Assembly: GCA_044425815.1 (NCBI GenBank)
Contig: JAWXVA010000001.1
Location: forward strand, 1-64,000
Length of the DNA stretch: 64,000 nucleotides
Source of the DNA: CAUPWF01 sp044425815
GTDB taxonomy: Bacteria > Bacillota > Clostridia > Lachnospirales > Lachnospiraceae
Direction: 5' to 3'
Each line of letters opens with the position of its first letter. Position 1 is the first letter of the stretch. Of the stretch, positions 35,456-45,626 are shown piece by piece. The notes below the pieces were generated by a model. It saw only the letters and a list, made by a program, of their open reading frames with translations, was not told where the DNA came from and searched no databases. Position numbers and translations under genes: made by a program.

Positions 35456-36340
35456 CTATACTTTTTCTTGAATTTTCTTTCCTAGGATTCCAGTTGGTTT
35501 TACAATCAATACAATGATAAGAACCAAGAAAACAATAGCGTCAGAAAGTTGTGAAGAAATATAGGCTCTACCAAATATTTCGATAATTCCTAATAATAAC
35601 CCACCAATTAATGCACCCGGGATGGAACCAATCCCACCAAATACTGCAGCAGTAAATGCTTTGATACCTGGCATAGATCCAGTGTATGGTGTAAGTGCTG
35701 GATAAGCTGAGCAAAGTAATGCACCAGCAACTGCAGCTAAACCAGAACCAATCGCAAATGTGAGTGAAATAGTTTTATTAACATTGATACCCATAAGGAT
35801 AGCAGCACCTTTGTCTTCCGATACAGCCAACATAGCTTGTCCGGATTTACTTTTGTTAATGAATAATGATAAACAAATCATAATTACGATACAGCAAATG
35901 ATAGTTGCTTGTGTTTCGCCTGAGATCATAAGCTGGTCATCAGCTAAATAAATTGGCGGAATGCTTATTACAGAAGTAAAAGATTTTGTGTTAGAACCAA
36001 AAATCAACAATGCTATATTCTGTAAGAAATAACTAACACCAATTGCTGTGATTAATACAGCAAGAGACGAAGCCGCGTTTCGAAGTGGTTTGTATGCAAT
36101 TTTCTCAATTACAACACCTAATATTGTACATAAAATAATTGCAAGTATAACGGAAACAGCAGGAGATAACTCCATAGTAGCAACAGATGTGAAGATAATG
36201 TAACCACCAATCATGATAACATCACCATGTGCAAAATTTAACATCTTTGCAATACCATAAACCATAGTATAACCAAGAGCGATAATTGCATATACGCTAC
36301 CGAGACTGATTCCATTAATCAAATAAGATAATAATGTCAT
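35456..36340 (-). CDS. livH: Branched-chain amino acid ABC permease LivH
   Basis: 294-residue permease with about eight membrane helices. LivH motifs: ALGYTMVYGIAKMLNFAHGDVIM near the N-terminus, the coupling loop AVSEDKGAAILMGIN, and FTAAVFGGIGSIPGALIGG. The gap to livM is 57 bases; the gap to livJ is 179 bases with a terminator-like hairpin. Confidence 0.94.
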   Translation of the reverse strand: MTLLSYLINGISLGSVYAIIALGYTMVYGIAKMLNFAHGDVIMIGGYIIFTSVATMELSPAVSVILAIILCTILGVVIEKIAYKPLRNAASSLAVLITAIGVSYFLQNIALLIFGSNTKSFTSVISIPPIYLADDQLMISGETQATIICCIVIMICLSLFINKSKSGQAMLAVSEDKGAAILMGINVNKTISLTFAIGSGLAAVAGALLCSAYPALTPYTGSMPGIKAFTAAVFGGIGSIPGALIGGLLLGIIEIFGRAYISSQLSDAIVFLVLIIVLIVKPTGILGKKIQEKV

Positions 36341-36473
36341 AGCTTTCCCTCTTTTCTTAAAAAAATCTTAAAACATACACACAAGTATATATCAAGTGTA
36401 TGGTTCATTTCAACCCTTTACCTCAAAAAAGTGTAAATAGTGGTAATGGTCCTGTTCTATATTTAAAACTTCA

Positions 36474-36506
36474 TAAAAAAATGAGCCTTGCAATGCAAGA
36501 CTCATT
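36474..36506 (-). terminator. Terminator or attenuator between livJ and livH
   Basis: Read on the minus strand, ATGAGTCTTGC pairs with GCAAGGCTCAT and is followed by a run of T (A run at 36474-36480 on plus). It follows the livJ stop. Partial read-through would give more binding protein than permease, a known pattern for binding-protein operons. Confidence 0.85.
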
Positions 36507-36519
36507 TTAAAGAGTAATA

Positions 36520-37737
36520 CTAGTCTAAAGAAACGTATACGCCACCTTCAATAACCATAGCTTTAGGGTCTTTTGAAACTTCACCAGTAGCTTCCCAAGT
36601 CATTCCAGAACCTGTTAAACCATCGAAAGAAATTTCAGTCATAGCAGCAATTACAGCAGATCCCATATCTGCAACAGACATATCAGGTGTTGCACCAGAT
36701 GCTTCAATTGCAGCTTTGATGATGTAGATTCCGTCATAAGCATCAGCAGCAAATTGGTTAGGTGTTTCGCCATATAATTCTTCATATGTTGCAACGAATG
36801 ATGATGTTTGCTCATCAGTAGCATCAGCAACGAAAGGTGTTAAAAGAATAACTCCTTCAGCTAAGCTTGTGTCGAAACCTTCAATGCTTAAGATTCCGTC
36901 TAATCCATCACAACCAAAGAATGTAGCATCTAATCCTAATGAATCAGCTTGTGTAAGTAGTAAAGAAGCTTCTTGTGCATAGATTGGTAAGAAGATTAAT
37001 TCGGCACCAGCATCTTTTGCTTTTTGTAATTGAACAGAGAAGTCAGTTTTTGTATCTGCAGTAAATGCTTCTGCTGAAACAATTTCAAATGATTGATTTG
37101 CAGCTTCTGCAGCAAATTTTTCATAGATACCTGACGAGTATACATCTGAGCTGTCGTAGATAACAGCAACTTTAGTTGCTAAAGCGTTGTCACCGATGTA
37201 TTGAGCAGCACCAGTTCCTTGGTTAGGATCTGAGAAGCATACTTGGAATACGTTAGTTCTACCTTCTGTGATAGAAGTAGAAGAACCAGATGGTGTTAAC
37301 ATGTACATTCCATCAGTTGCAGCTTCTGGAGCAACTGCTGTAGCAGGAGCACTTGTTACAGTACCAAGTAGTAATTCCATACCCCAGTCTTTTAATGAGT
37401 TATAAGCATTTACAGCTTTTTCAGCATCATGCTCATCATCTTGGAAATTGAATTCGATTAATGTTCCGTTGATACCACCAGCAGCATTAATTTCTTCAAC
37501 AGCAATTTCTGCACCATATTTAACAGCTAAACCATAAACAGCAGCTCCGCCAGTTGTTGGTCCGATACCACCGATTTTGTAAGTTTCTTCACCAGTTGCA
37601 GCTACATCGGCACTTTCATCTGTAGTTGTAGATTCTGCGCTAGAATCAGTACTTTCACTACTACCACCACAAGCTACTAACGATAATGTAAGCGCTGAGG
37701 CTAATCCTAATGCTAATAATTTTTTTAGATTTTTCAT
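36520..37737 (-). CDS. livJ: Branched-chain amino acid-binding lipoprotein (LivJ/LivK type)
   Basis: 405-residue extracellular solute-binding protein. The signal ends in a lipobox SLVACGGS (Cys about residue 23), followed by a Ser/Thr/Glu-rich linker. The periplasmic-binding type I fold starts YKIGGIGPTTGGAAVYG and includes NFQDDEHDAEKAVNAYN, the ligand-contact GSSTSIT, and VAVIYDSSDVYSSG. It delivers Leu/Ile/Val or related amino acids to LivHMGF. The leader has its own promoter. Confidence 0.94.
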   Translation of the reverse strand: MKNLKKLLALGLASALTLSLVACGGSSESTDSSAESTTTDESADVAATGEETYKIGGIGPTTGGAAVYGLAVKYGAEIAVEEINAAGGINGTLIEFNFQDDEHDAEKAVNAYNSLKDWGMELLLGTVTSAPATAVAPEAATDGMYMLTPSGSSTSITEGRTNVFQVCFSDPNQGTGAAQYIGDNALATKVAVIYDSSDVYSSGIYEKFAAEAANQSFEIVSAEAFTADTKTDFSVQLQKAKDAGAELIFLPIYAQEASLLLTQADSLGLDATFFGCDGLDGILSIEGFDTSLAEGVILLTPFVADATDEQTSSFVATYEELYGETPNQFAADAYDGIYIIKAAIEASGATPDMSVADMGSAVIAAMTEISFDGLTGSGMTWEATGEVSKDPKAMVIEGGVYVSLD

Positions 37738-38037
37738 AATTTCCCTCCCTTGAAATTGATTAATATTGAAACAATGACACTATACTATAAGTAATCTAGA
37801 TATGTCAAGGCAGAAATATTAGAGTGATTAATTAATTATACGTATAAATTAGTCTATATTAATAGGTAGAAGCAGTGTTTTCTAGACATGATTATATCAA
37901 GAAGATTAAAGTTATAGCGGAATGAATACGATGATAATGTTTTTCTTTCGTGGAAAATGGTTTGTAATGTCCGTGAGATAGTGCTATAATAATAAATTAT
38001 TAAGAAATCGATAAGAAAAAATGAAGGAGGGAATGAG
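37738..38037. other. Divergent intergenic region livJ/relA
   Basis: 300 bases without a gene. It holds the livJ promoter (minus) and, for relA, a TGC-extended -10 TATAAT at 37985-37990 with a weak -35 (TTTGTA near 37961). The middle (about 37840-37930) is A+T rich and I see nothing further in it. Confidence 0.6.
37779..37808 (-). promoter_or_regulatory. Sigma-A promoter for livJ
   Basis: On the minus strand TTGACA (37808-37803), 18 bases, TATAGT (37784-37779); a second overlapping TATAGT gives tighter spacing. GGGAGGG follows before the livJ start. Confidence 0.65.
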
Positions 38038-40338
38038 TTGTCTATGAATAAAATCAGCAGTGATAAGATTATAAAAAACACAGAAGAGCATCTTGTGATG
38101 AATCCAGAAGATTATCAGAACCCTCAAGTATTGTATGAAAAATTAATTCAACGGATAACGAAATACCATCCGTCAGCAGATGTGACAATGATTGAAAAGG
38201 CTTATAAAATCGCTTACGAAGCCCATAAGAATCAGTATAGAAAGTCAGGAGAACTCTATATTATACATCCACTATGGGTGGCTATTATTTTGGCGGATTT
38301 AGAACTAGATAAAGAGACTATTACGGCAGGGATGTTGCATGATGTAGTGGAAGATACGATATTGACTGATGAAGAAATCAGAGATCTTTTTGGCGTGGAA
38401 GTTGCATTGTTGGTAGATGGCGTTACGAAATTAGGGAAGTTATCCTATTCAGCAGATAAACTAGAGGTACAAGCGGAAAATTTACGCAAGATGTTTCTTG
38501 CGATGGCGAAAGATATTCGTGTTATTCTTATAAAATTAGCAGATAGATTACACAATATGCGTACACTAGAATTTATGCGAGCGGAAAAGCAGCAAGAAAA
38601 AGCACGTGAGACCATGGATATCTATGCTCCGATTGCTCAAAGACTTGGTATTTCTAAAGTGAAAACAGAGTTAGATGATTTGTCGTTAAAATATTTAAAG
38701 CCAGACGTGTATCAAGATTTGGAGCGACAATTAAATGAGCGTCAGAAAGAGCGTGAAGCTTTCATTAAGGATGTAGTAGCAGAAGTAGAAACACATATGC
38801 ATGAATCGAATGTGCAGGCAGACGTGTATGGGAGAGTAAAACATTTTTTTAGTATATATAAGAAGATGGTTAAACAAGAGAAGACTATCGATGAAGTCTA
38901 TGATTTATTTGCTGTACGAATTGTGGTAGAAAATATCAAGGATTGTTATGCGGCACTAGGTATTATCCACGAAAATTATACGCCGATTCCTGGGAGGTTT
39001 AAGGATTATATAGCGATGCCGAAGGCGAATATGTATCAGTCTCTTCATACCACATTGATGAGTCGAAAAGGGCAACCTTTTGAGATTCAAATCCGAACAG
39101 AAGATATGCATAAGACCGCGGAGTATGGTATTGCTGCCCATTGGAAATACAAAGAGGGTGCGTCAGATAGTTCGAAACTCCAAGAAGAAGAAAAATTGAC
39201 ATGGTTACGAAGAATCCTAGAGTGGCAAAGAGATATGACGGATAATCACGAATTCTTGGATTTGCTAAAAGGAGATTTGGATTTATTTGCTGATGATGTA
39301 TATTGTTTTACACCGAATGGCGATGTAAAGAACTTGCCACGCGGTTCTACACCGATTGATTTTGCATATGCAATCCATAGTGCGGTAGGAAATAAAATGG
39401 TTGGTGCAAGAGTGAATGGTAAAATGGTTACGATAGATTATCGAGTTCACAATGGAGATAGAATCGAGATTATTACTTCACAAAATTCAAAAGGTCCAAG
39501 TAGAGATTGGCTCCAGTTTGTAAAATCCACACAGGCTAAGAGCAAGATTAATGCTTGGTTTAAGAAAGAATTTAAAGAAGATAACATTCTAAAGGGCAAG
39601 GAAATGATTACTGCGTATTGTAAAGCAAAATCCATTGTATGGAGTGATGTATCTAAGCCAAAATACTTAGAAGTTATTCAACGAAAATACGGTTTTAAAG
39701 ATTGGGAAGCGACGCTTGCTGCTATAGGGCATGGAGGAGTCAAAGAAGGTCAAGTAGTGAACCGTCTTGTGGAAGAATATGAACGAGAAAACAAGAAAGT
39801 TGAAACGAACGAAGAGGTTTTAGAGAAAATATCGGAGGAAAGCAACAAACTTGATAAAAAGAACGTCATGAAGTCAAAAACCGGCATAGTGGTGAAAGGG
39901 ATTGATGATGTAGCAGTTCGATTCTCTAGATGTTGTAATCCAGTTCCTGGAGATGAAATAGTAGGGTTTGTCACAAGAGGAAGAGGGTTATCCATCCATC
40001 GTACAGATTGTGTGAATGTTGTGAATCTACCAGAGATTGAGCGTAGTCGACTGATTGAATCCGAGTGGGGTACGCCAGATGAGATTGCTGTTCAAGGAGA
40101 ATACCTGGCAAATATTAAGTTGTATGCAAAAGATCGCCCTGGTTTATTAATGGATATTTCTAAGGTGTTTACAGAATACAAGGTAGATATTAAATCAATG
40201 AATGTTCGAACAAGCAAGCAAGGAATTGCTACAGATGAGATGTCATTTATGGTAAAGGGACGAGAGGAACTAGCAAAGATTATTGAAAAATTAAATCAGA
40301 TTGAAAGTGTAGTAGATATCGAACGTTCCGTGGGATAG
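38038..40338 (+). CDS. relA: Bifunctional (p)ppGpp synthetase/hydrolase RelA/SpoT
   Basis: Stringent-response enzyme of 766 residues. The HD hydrolase domain has HPLWVA and MLHDVVEDT (about 95-103) and RLHNMRTL (about 180), all metal-binding residues present; the synthetase domain includes GRVKHFFSIYKKM and the catalytic segment around RFKDYIAMPKANMYQSLHT; TGS domain with FTPNGDVKNLPRGSTPIDFAYAIH (about 420); zinc-finger/RIS part with RCCNPVPGD; ACT domain at the C-terminus. AAGGAGG (38024-38030) best fits TTG 38038; ATG 38044 is the alternative. Confidence 0.96.
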   Translation: MSMNKISSDKIIKNTEEHLVMNPEDYQNPQVLYEKLIQRITKYHPSADVTMIEKAYKIAYEAHKNQYRKSGELYIIHPLWVAIILADLELDKETITAGMLHDVVEDTILTDEEIRDLFGVEVALLVDGVTKLGKLSYSADKLEVQAENLRKMFLAMAKDIRVILIKLADRLHNMRTLEFMRAEKQQEKARETMDIYAPIAQRLGISKVKTELDDLSLKYLKPDVYQDLERQLNERQKEREAFIKDVVAEVETHMHESNVQADVYGRVKHFFSIYKKMVKQEKTIDEVYDLFAVRIVVENIKDCYAALGIIHENYTPIPGRFKDYIAMPKANMYQSLHTTLMSRKGQPFEIQIRTEDMHKTAEYGIAAHWKYKEGASDSSKLQEEEKLTWLRRILEWQRDMTDNHEFLDLLKGDLDLFADDVYCFTPNGDVKNLPRGSTPIDFAYAIHSAVGNKMVGARVNGKMVTIDYRVHNGDRIEIITSQNSKGPSRDWLQFVKSTQAKSKINAWFKKEFKEDNILKGKEMITAYCKAKSIVWSDVSKPKYLEVIQRKYGFKDWEATLAAIGHGGVKEGQVVNRLVEEYERENKKVETNEEVLEKISEESNKLDKKNVMKSKTGIVVKGIDDVAVRFSRCCNPVPGDEIVGFVTRGRGLSIHRTDCVNVVNLPEIERSRLIESEWGTPDEIAVQGEYLANIKLYAKDRPGLLMDISKVFTEYKVDIKSMNVRTSKQGIATDEMSFMVKGREELAKIIEKLNQIESVVDIERSVG

Positions 40339-40361
40339 ATACAAGAATCAAGAGGTGCAGA

Positions 40362-40985
40362 ATGAAGATTAAAAAGTTTGTGTTAGGATATGTACAGACC
40401 AACACGTATGTGGTAATGAATGAGGATACGAAAGTCGCATTTGCAATTGATCCTGCAGAGAAACCAGAGATTTTAATGGATTTTTTTGAAACAGAAGGAT
40501 ATAAATTAGAAGCGATATTGTTGACTCATGGACATTTTGATCATATTGGTGCTGTATCTAGATTGGTGGAAGAATATCAAGTGGATACATATGCGATAGC
40601 GGAAGAGATAGAGCTTTTGGCAACGCCTGAATTGAATTTATCTACATCTATTCGCAGACCAATGAGTGTTAAAAACGTAATGGAACTACAAGATGGCCAA
40701 GAATTAGAGGTGGCAGGGATTGTAATCAAAGTATTAGCAACACCAGGACATACACTTGGAGGCGCTTGTTATTATATAGAAGAGAACGGTATCGTATTTG
40801 CTGGAGATACATTGTTTCAAAACTCAGTAGGTCGAACGGATTTTCCAAATGGGAGCCATGAACAATTGATTGCTTCGATTAAAAAACAATTGTTTACATT
40901 GCCAGATGATACCATTGTGTATCCTGGTCACATGGGTGAGACTACGATAGAGCACGAGAAACAAAATAATCCATTTGTACGGTGA
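40362..40985 (+). CDS. Metallo-beta-lactamase-fold hydrolase (glyoxalase II-like)
   Basis: 207-residue zinc hydrolase. Metal motif HGHFDHIGA (HxHxDH) at about residue 57, then TPGHTLGG (about 128), AGDTLFQNSVGRTDF (about 147) and YPGHMGETT (about 187). This is the YqgX-type group often called hydroxyacylglutathione hydrolase; since low-GC anaerobes usually lack glutathione, the true thiol ester substrate is unclear. It lies 23 bases after relA, a common pairing in Firmicutes. Confidence 0.88.
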   Translation: MKIKKFVLGYVQTNTYVVMNEDTKVAFAIDPAEKPEILMDFFETEGYKLEAILLTHGHFDHIGAVSRLVEEYQVDTYAIAEEIELLATPELNLSTSIRRPMSVKNVMELQDGQELEVAGIVIKVLATPGHTLGGACYYIEENGIVFAGDTLFQNSVGRTDFPNGSHEQLIASIKKQLFTLPDDTIVYPGHMGETTIEHEKQNNPFVR

Positions 40986-41005
40986 TTTATAACATAAGAA
41001 ACAAT

Positions 41006-41045
41006 AAAAGGGCAGGAGCCATATCAACGGACCTGTCCTTTTCTT
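41006..41045 (+). terminator. Terminator after the relA operon
   Basis: AAAAGGGCAGG pairs with CCTGTCCTTTT (one G-T pair) around a 16-base loop; T-rich tail. Confidence 0.8.
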
Positions 41046-41063
41046 AATATTATGAGGAGCGAT

Positions 41064-42488
41064 ATGATTAGTATAATTATTAATGAAGAGTTTTATCAAT
41101 ATGATACATATCACATTACGAAAGCATTTTATCCAAACGAAGAGATACAAGTAGAAGTGAAAAAAGATAGTAAAGAAATAGTGAAATTTCATTATAACGC
41201 GCAAGAGATATTTCGAGTGGAAGAAGAAACAACAGGAATCTTGCCTAGCAAAGAAGATTCGGCAGGTAGGAAAGAGTGTAAGCATCGTATGAATATAAGA
41301 CTGTATGAAGGTTTACAAAAGTGGACGGGAAAATCCCTGGATTGGGGGATTTTAGTTGGAATTAGACCCACAAAGATAGCGATGAAGAAATGGAAAGAAT
41401 TCGGAAATGAAATAGAAACAATCAAGTGGCTAGAGGAATACTATAGAGTGAGCAAAGAAAAGGCGACATTGGCACTCGCTATTGCAAAATGGGAAAATCA
41501 ATTGGTGAGCGAATTAGACTCAACAGATGGATATAGTCTATATATAGGAATTCCGTTTTGCAAGACACGTTGTACGTACTGCTCATTTACTGCATATCCA
41601 TTAAAAGAATGGGAACATCGTATCGAGGAATATTTAGAAGCATTGTGTAAGGAAATTCGATTTGTAAGTTCGGTGTCTAACAAGAAAAAATTGAATACTA
41701 TTTACATCGGAGGTGGAACTCCGACTTCTTTGACAGCGATGCAGATGGATAAACTATTGACTTGCTTAAAAGAAGAATTTTCCTACGTAGATCTAAAAGA
41801 AATTACGGTAGAGGCAGGAAGGCCAGATAGTATTACTTATGAAAAATTAGAAGTGCTTCGGAAGCATAATATAGGTAGAATATCTATTAATCCACAGACA
41901 ATGCAAGAAAAAACATTAAGAATCATAGGACGAGAACATACGGTGCAAGATATTTATGATGTGTATTATATGGCGCGCGAGCTAGGTTTTGATAATATTA
42001 ATATGGATTTAATTATGGGTCTTCCAGAGGAAACAGTTGAAGATGTAGCCGATACATTGAAAGCGATTGAGCGCATGCATCCAGATAGCCTAACGGTACA
42101 TTCATTAGCGATGAAACGCGCATCAAAGATGACTATAAGTGGAGCGTGTGTGAAAGAAGATAGTCAGATGGGGCAGATGATAGAAATGGCAGCGCAATCA
42201 GCAGAAAGAATGGGTCTGAAACCATACTATTTGTATCGCCAGAAAAATATGGCTGGAAATTATGAAAATGTTGGTTATGCAGAGGTTGACAAAGCGGGAA
42301 TATACAATATACTTATTATGGAGGAAAAACAATCCGTTATTGCAGTAGGTGCAGGAGCTTCGACAAAGATTGTACTTCCACGAGAAAAAGATAATATCAT
42401 ACATATTGAAAATGTGAAAGACGTAGAAGGTTATATTACTCGCATAGATGAGATGATAGAGCGAAAAGGAGAATGGTTATGGCATTAA
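41064..42488 (+). CDS. hemZ: Coproporphyrinogen III oxidase-like radical SAM enzyme HemZ
   Basis: 474-residue HemN-family radical SAM protein. The [4Fe-4S] motif is PFCKTRCTYCSF, with IYIGGGTPTSL, ITVEAGRPDSI and MDLIMGLPEET downstream. The roughly 160-residue N-terminal extension is typical of HemZ. HemZ is named for anaerobic haem synthesis, but many clostridia with HemZ lack the pathway, so a different role is possible. ATG 41064 is chosen over ATG 41052 because GAGGAG lies between them. Its 3' end overlaps hisS by 10 bases. Confidence 0.9.
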   Translation: MISIIINEEFYQYDTYHITKAFYPNEEIQVEVKKDSKEIVKFHYNAQEIFRVEEETTGILPSKEDSAGRKECKHRMNIRLYEGLQKWTGKSLDWGILVGIRPTKIAMKKWKEFGNEIETIKWLEEYYRVSKEKATLALAIAKWENQLVSELDSTDGYSLYIGIPFCKTRCTYCSFTAYPLKEWEHRIEEYLEALCKEIRFVSSVSNKKKLNTIYIGGGTPTSLTAMQMDKLLTCLKEEFSYVDLKEITVEAGRPDSITYEKLEVLRKHNIGRISINPQTMQEKTLRIIGREHTVQDIYDVYYMARELGFDNINMDLIMGLPEETVEDVADTLKAIERMHPDSLTVHSLAMKRASKMTISGACVKEDSQMGQMIEMAAQSAERMGLKPYYLYRQKNMAGNYENVGYAEVDKAGIYNILIMEEKQSVIAVGAGASTKIVLPREKDNIIHIENVKDVEGYITRIDEMIERKGEWLWH

Positions 42489-43744
42489 AGAAAAAGCCAG
42501 TTACTGGAATGAAAGATATTTTTCCAAGTGAGATGGAGATAAGAGATTACCTGATTCATTTAATAAAAGAGACATATAAGACATATGGATTTACTTCTAT
42601 GGAGACTCCATGTGTAGAACATATAGAGAACTTATGTAGCAAGCAAGGTGGAGATAACGAGAAATTAATCTTCAAGATTATGAAGCGAGGAGCAAAACTT
42701 CGTATTGAAGGAGCAAAAGAAGAAAATGATTTGGCAGACGGTGGATTACGCTATGACTTAACAGTTCCTCTTGCTAGATATTATTCGAATTATGCGAATG
42801 AATTGCCATCGCCTTTTAAAGCCTTGCAGATTGGAAGTGTTTGGCGTGCAGATAGACCACAAAAAGGCCGTTATCGCCAGTTTACACAATGTGACATCGA
42901 TATCTTAGGTGAAGGAAGTAATATAGCAGAAATTGAACTGATTCTTGCTACAACTGCGATGTTAGGAAAACTTGATTTTAAAGATTTTACAGTGTGTATT
43001 AATGATAGAAATATTTTGAAAGCAATGGCTTCATATAGCGGATTTGGCGAAGCGGATTGTGACGAAGTATTTATTATACTTGATAAGATGGATAAAATAG
43101 GTGTTGATGGAGTGGCGAAAGAATTAGAAGAGTTAGGCTATTCCAAAGATAACGTAAATACGTATTTGCAATTATTTGATGAAATCAATGATGATGTAAC
43201 AGGCGTTCATTATTTGAAGGAAAAACTAGGAGAGCATCTTAGCCAAGCAACATCAGACAGCTTGGAATTGATTCTATCTAGTGTAGAAGTTGCAAAAGAA
43301 GCAGAGTTTAAATTAAAATTCGATCCAACATTAGTACGTGGACAAGCATATTATACAGGAACTATTTTTGAAGTACGCATGGACGAATTTGGTGGAGCTG
43401 TAGCAGGTGGCGGACGATATGACAAGATGATTGGTAAATTCACAGGGCAAGATACACCAGCGTGTGGATTTTCTATAGGATTCGAACGAATTGTAATGAT
43501 TCTTCTTGAAAAAGGATACAAATTGCCAACAAGCAAGCAAAAGAAAGCTTATTTACTAGATAAAAAATTGCCTTCAGAAGGAATGTTAAAAGCACTTAGT
43601 ATGGCAAAAGCTGACCGCGAAAATAATTATCAAGTGATGATTGTAAATATGAAGAAAAATAAGAAGTTTCAGAAAGAACAATTAATTGAAGATGGATATA
43701 CGGAGATTGTGGAAGTATATGCAGATTCATACGAACAATTATAA
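42479..43744 (+). CDS. hisS: Histidyl-tRNA synthetase
   Basis: Class II synthetase, 421 residues. Motif 2 region FKALQIGSVWRADRPQKGRYRQFTQ is split by GR-rich loop; the histidine A motif appears as LVRGQAYYTGTIFEV and motif 3 as GGGRYDKMIG...CGFSIGFERI. The C-terminal anticodon domain is short (about 85 residues). ATG 42479 is preceded by AAGGAG at seven bases; ATG 42473 is too close. It starts inside hemZ, so translation is coupled. The sequence is of the HisRS form common in Lachnospiraceae. Confidence 0.92.
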   Translation: MALKKKPVTGMKDIFPSEMEIRDYLIHLIKETYKTYGFTSMETPCVEHIENLCSKQGGDNEKLIFKIMKRGAKLRIEGAKEENDLADGGLRYDLTVPLARYYSNYANELPSPFKALQIGSVWRADRPQKGRYRQFTQCDIDILGEGSNIAEIELILATTAMLGKLDFKDFTVCINDRNILKAMASYSGFGEADCDEVFIILDKMDKIGVDGVAKELEELGYSKDNVNTYLQLFDEINDDVTGVHYLKEKLGEHLSQATSDSLELILSSVEVAKEAEFKLKFDPTLVRGQAYYTGTIFEVRMDEFGGAVAGGGRYDKMIGKFTGQDTPACGFSIGFERIVMILLEKGYKLPTSKQKKAYLLDKKLPSEGMLKALSMAKADRENNYQVMIVNMKKNKKFQKEQLIEDGYTEIVEVYADSYEQL

Positions 43745-43811
43745 TTCAAAAGATAACGGATAATGTAGAGAAAAATAAAGAAGAAAATAATAAATATAAA
43801 GGGAGAATATC

Positions 43812-45626
43812 ATGGCAGAATTAATGCAAGGATTAAAGAGAACCCATAGATGCGCGGAAGTATCAAGTGCAAATATTGGTGAGACAGTTACAGTAATGGG
43901 ATGGGTTCAGAAGAATCGTAATAAAGGTGGAATCGTATTTGTTGACTTACGTGACCGTTCTGGAATATTACAGTTGGTTTTCGAAGGAGAAGAGGAATCA
44001 GAATTAATCGCAAAAGCTGCAAAATTACGTAGTGAATTTGTTGTGGCTGTAGTGGGAGAAGTAATCAAGAGAAATGGAGCAGTAAACGAAAATTTAGCAA
44101 CTGGTGAGATTGAACTTCGCGTAAAAGAACTTCGTATTTTATCTGAAGCAGAGACGCCACCATTCCCGATCGAAGAGAATAGTAAGACAAAAGAAGAATT
44201 GAGATTGAAATATAGATATTTAGACCTAAGAAGACCTGATTTACAAAAGAATATGATTATGAGAAGTAATGTAGCAACACTTACGAGATTGTTCTTGGCA
44301 CAAGAAGGATTCTTAGAAATTGAAACACCAACATTGATTAAAAGTACACCAGAAGGTGCTAGAGATTACTTAGTGCCAAGTCGTGTACATCAAGGGGAGT
44401 TCTATGCACTTCCACAATCACCACAAATTTATAAACAATTATTAATGTGTTCAGGATATGATAGATATTTCCAATTAGCAAAATGCTATAGAGATGAAGA
44501 TTTACGTGCGGATCGTCAACCAGAATTCACACAAATTGATATGGAATTATCTTTCGTAGATGTGGATGATGTCATCGAAGTAAATGAAAGATTATTACAA
44601 AAAATCTTCAAAGATATCTTAGGCGTAGAAGTAACATTACCACTTCCAAGAATGAGCTGGATAGAAGCGATGGATCGTTTTGGATCAGATAAACCAGATA
44701 CACGATTTGGAATGGAATTAGTGAATGTAACAGAAGCAGTTTCAGATAGTGAATTTATTGTGTTCAAAGGTGCAATTGAGAATGGTGGAACTGTTCGCGG
44801 AATCAATGCAAAAGGGCAAGGAAGTATGCCTCGTAAGAAGATTGATAAATTAGTAGAATTTGCGAAAGACTTTGGTGCAAAAGGGTTAGCATATATAGCA
44901 ATTGGGGAAGATGGTACAACAAAATCATCATTTGCGAAGTTCTTAAATGAAGAACAATTAGCACGTTTGATAGCAGCGATGAATGGTGAAAATGGAGATT
45001 TACTGTTATTTGCAGCAGATAAGAACGAAGTGGTGTGGAATGTATTAGGGAATTTGCGTTTAGAAATAGCAAAACAAATGGAATTACTTAATAAAGATGT
45101 GTTTAACTTCCTATGGGTAACAGAATTCCCATTGGTGGAATGGAATGAAGAAGCGGGACGTTATACAGCGATGCATCATCCATTTACAATGCCTATGGAA
45201 GAAGATTTGCAATACTTAGACAGTGATCCAGGTCGTGTCCGTGCGAAAGCATATGACATTGTATTAAATGGTACAGAAATTGGCGGTGGAAGTGTGCGTA
45301 TCTCTAGCAGCGAAATTCAAAGTAAGATGTTTGAAATGCTTGGATTTACACCAGAACAAGCAGAAGAACAGTTTGGATTCTTGCTATCGGCATTTAAATA
45401 TGGAGTACCACCACATGCTGGGCTTGCATATGGATTAGATCGTCTTGTTATGCTTATGGCAAAAGAAGATAGTATTCGTGATGTCATAGCATTTCCTAAG
45501 ATTAAAGATGCTTCAGATCTTATGTCTATGGCACCTGATTTTGTAGATGCAAAACAGTTAGAAGAACTAGGAATTGCAGTCGTAGAAGCAGTAAAAGGGG
45601 AAACGGTCGAACAAGCAGAGTCATAA
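43812..45626 (+). CDS. aspS: Aspartyl-tRNA synthetase
   Basis: 604-residue class II synthetase of the bacterial type with a GAD insertion. N-terminal OB anticodon domain (GWVQKNRNKGGIVFVDLRDRSG), motif 1 region, FLEIETPTL, motif 2 CYRDEDLRADRQPEFTQ, GAD domain (about 300-420) and motif 3 GLAYGLDRLVML. The C-terminus reads VEQAES. Directly after the stop a 14-base copy of the coding end occurs (see repeat). Many clostridia use a non-discriminating AspRS; sequence alone does not settle this. Confidence 0.96.
   Translation: MAELMQGLKRTHRCAEVSSANIGETVTVMGWVQKNRNKGGIVFVDLRDRSGILQLVFEGEEESELIAKAAKLRSEFVVAVVGEVIKRNGAVNENLATGEIELRVKELRILSEAETPPFPIEENSKTKEELRLKYRYLDLRRPDLQKNMIMRSNVATLTRLFLAQEGFLEIETPTLIKSTPEGARDYLVPSRVHQGEFYALPQSPQIYKQLLMCSGYDRYFQLAKCYRDEDLRADRQPEFTQIDMELSFVDVDDVIEVNERLLQKIFKDILGVEVTLPLPRMSWIEAMDRFGSDKPDTRFGMELVNVTEAVSDSEFIVFKGAIENGGTVRGINAKGQGSMPRKKIDKLVEFAKDFGAKGLAYIAIGEDGTTKSSFAKFLNEEQLARLIAAMNGENGDLLLFAADKNEVVWNVLGNLRLEIAKQMELLNKDVFNFLWVTEFPLVEWNEEAGRYTAMHHPFTMPMEEDLQYLDSDPGRVRAKAYDIVLNGTEIGGGSVRISSSEIQSKMFEMLGFTPEQAEEQFGFLLSAFKYGVPPHAGLAYGLDRLVMLMAKEDSIRDVIAFPKIKDASDLMSMAPDFVDAKQLEELGIAVVEAVKGETVEQAES

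Noticed and set aside
36341..36519. Riboswitch between livJ and livH
   Set aside because: Only one simple terminator-type hairpin is present, without conserved riboswitch elements.
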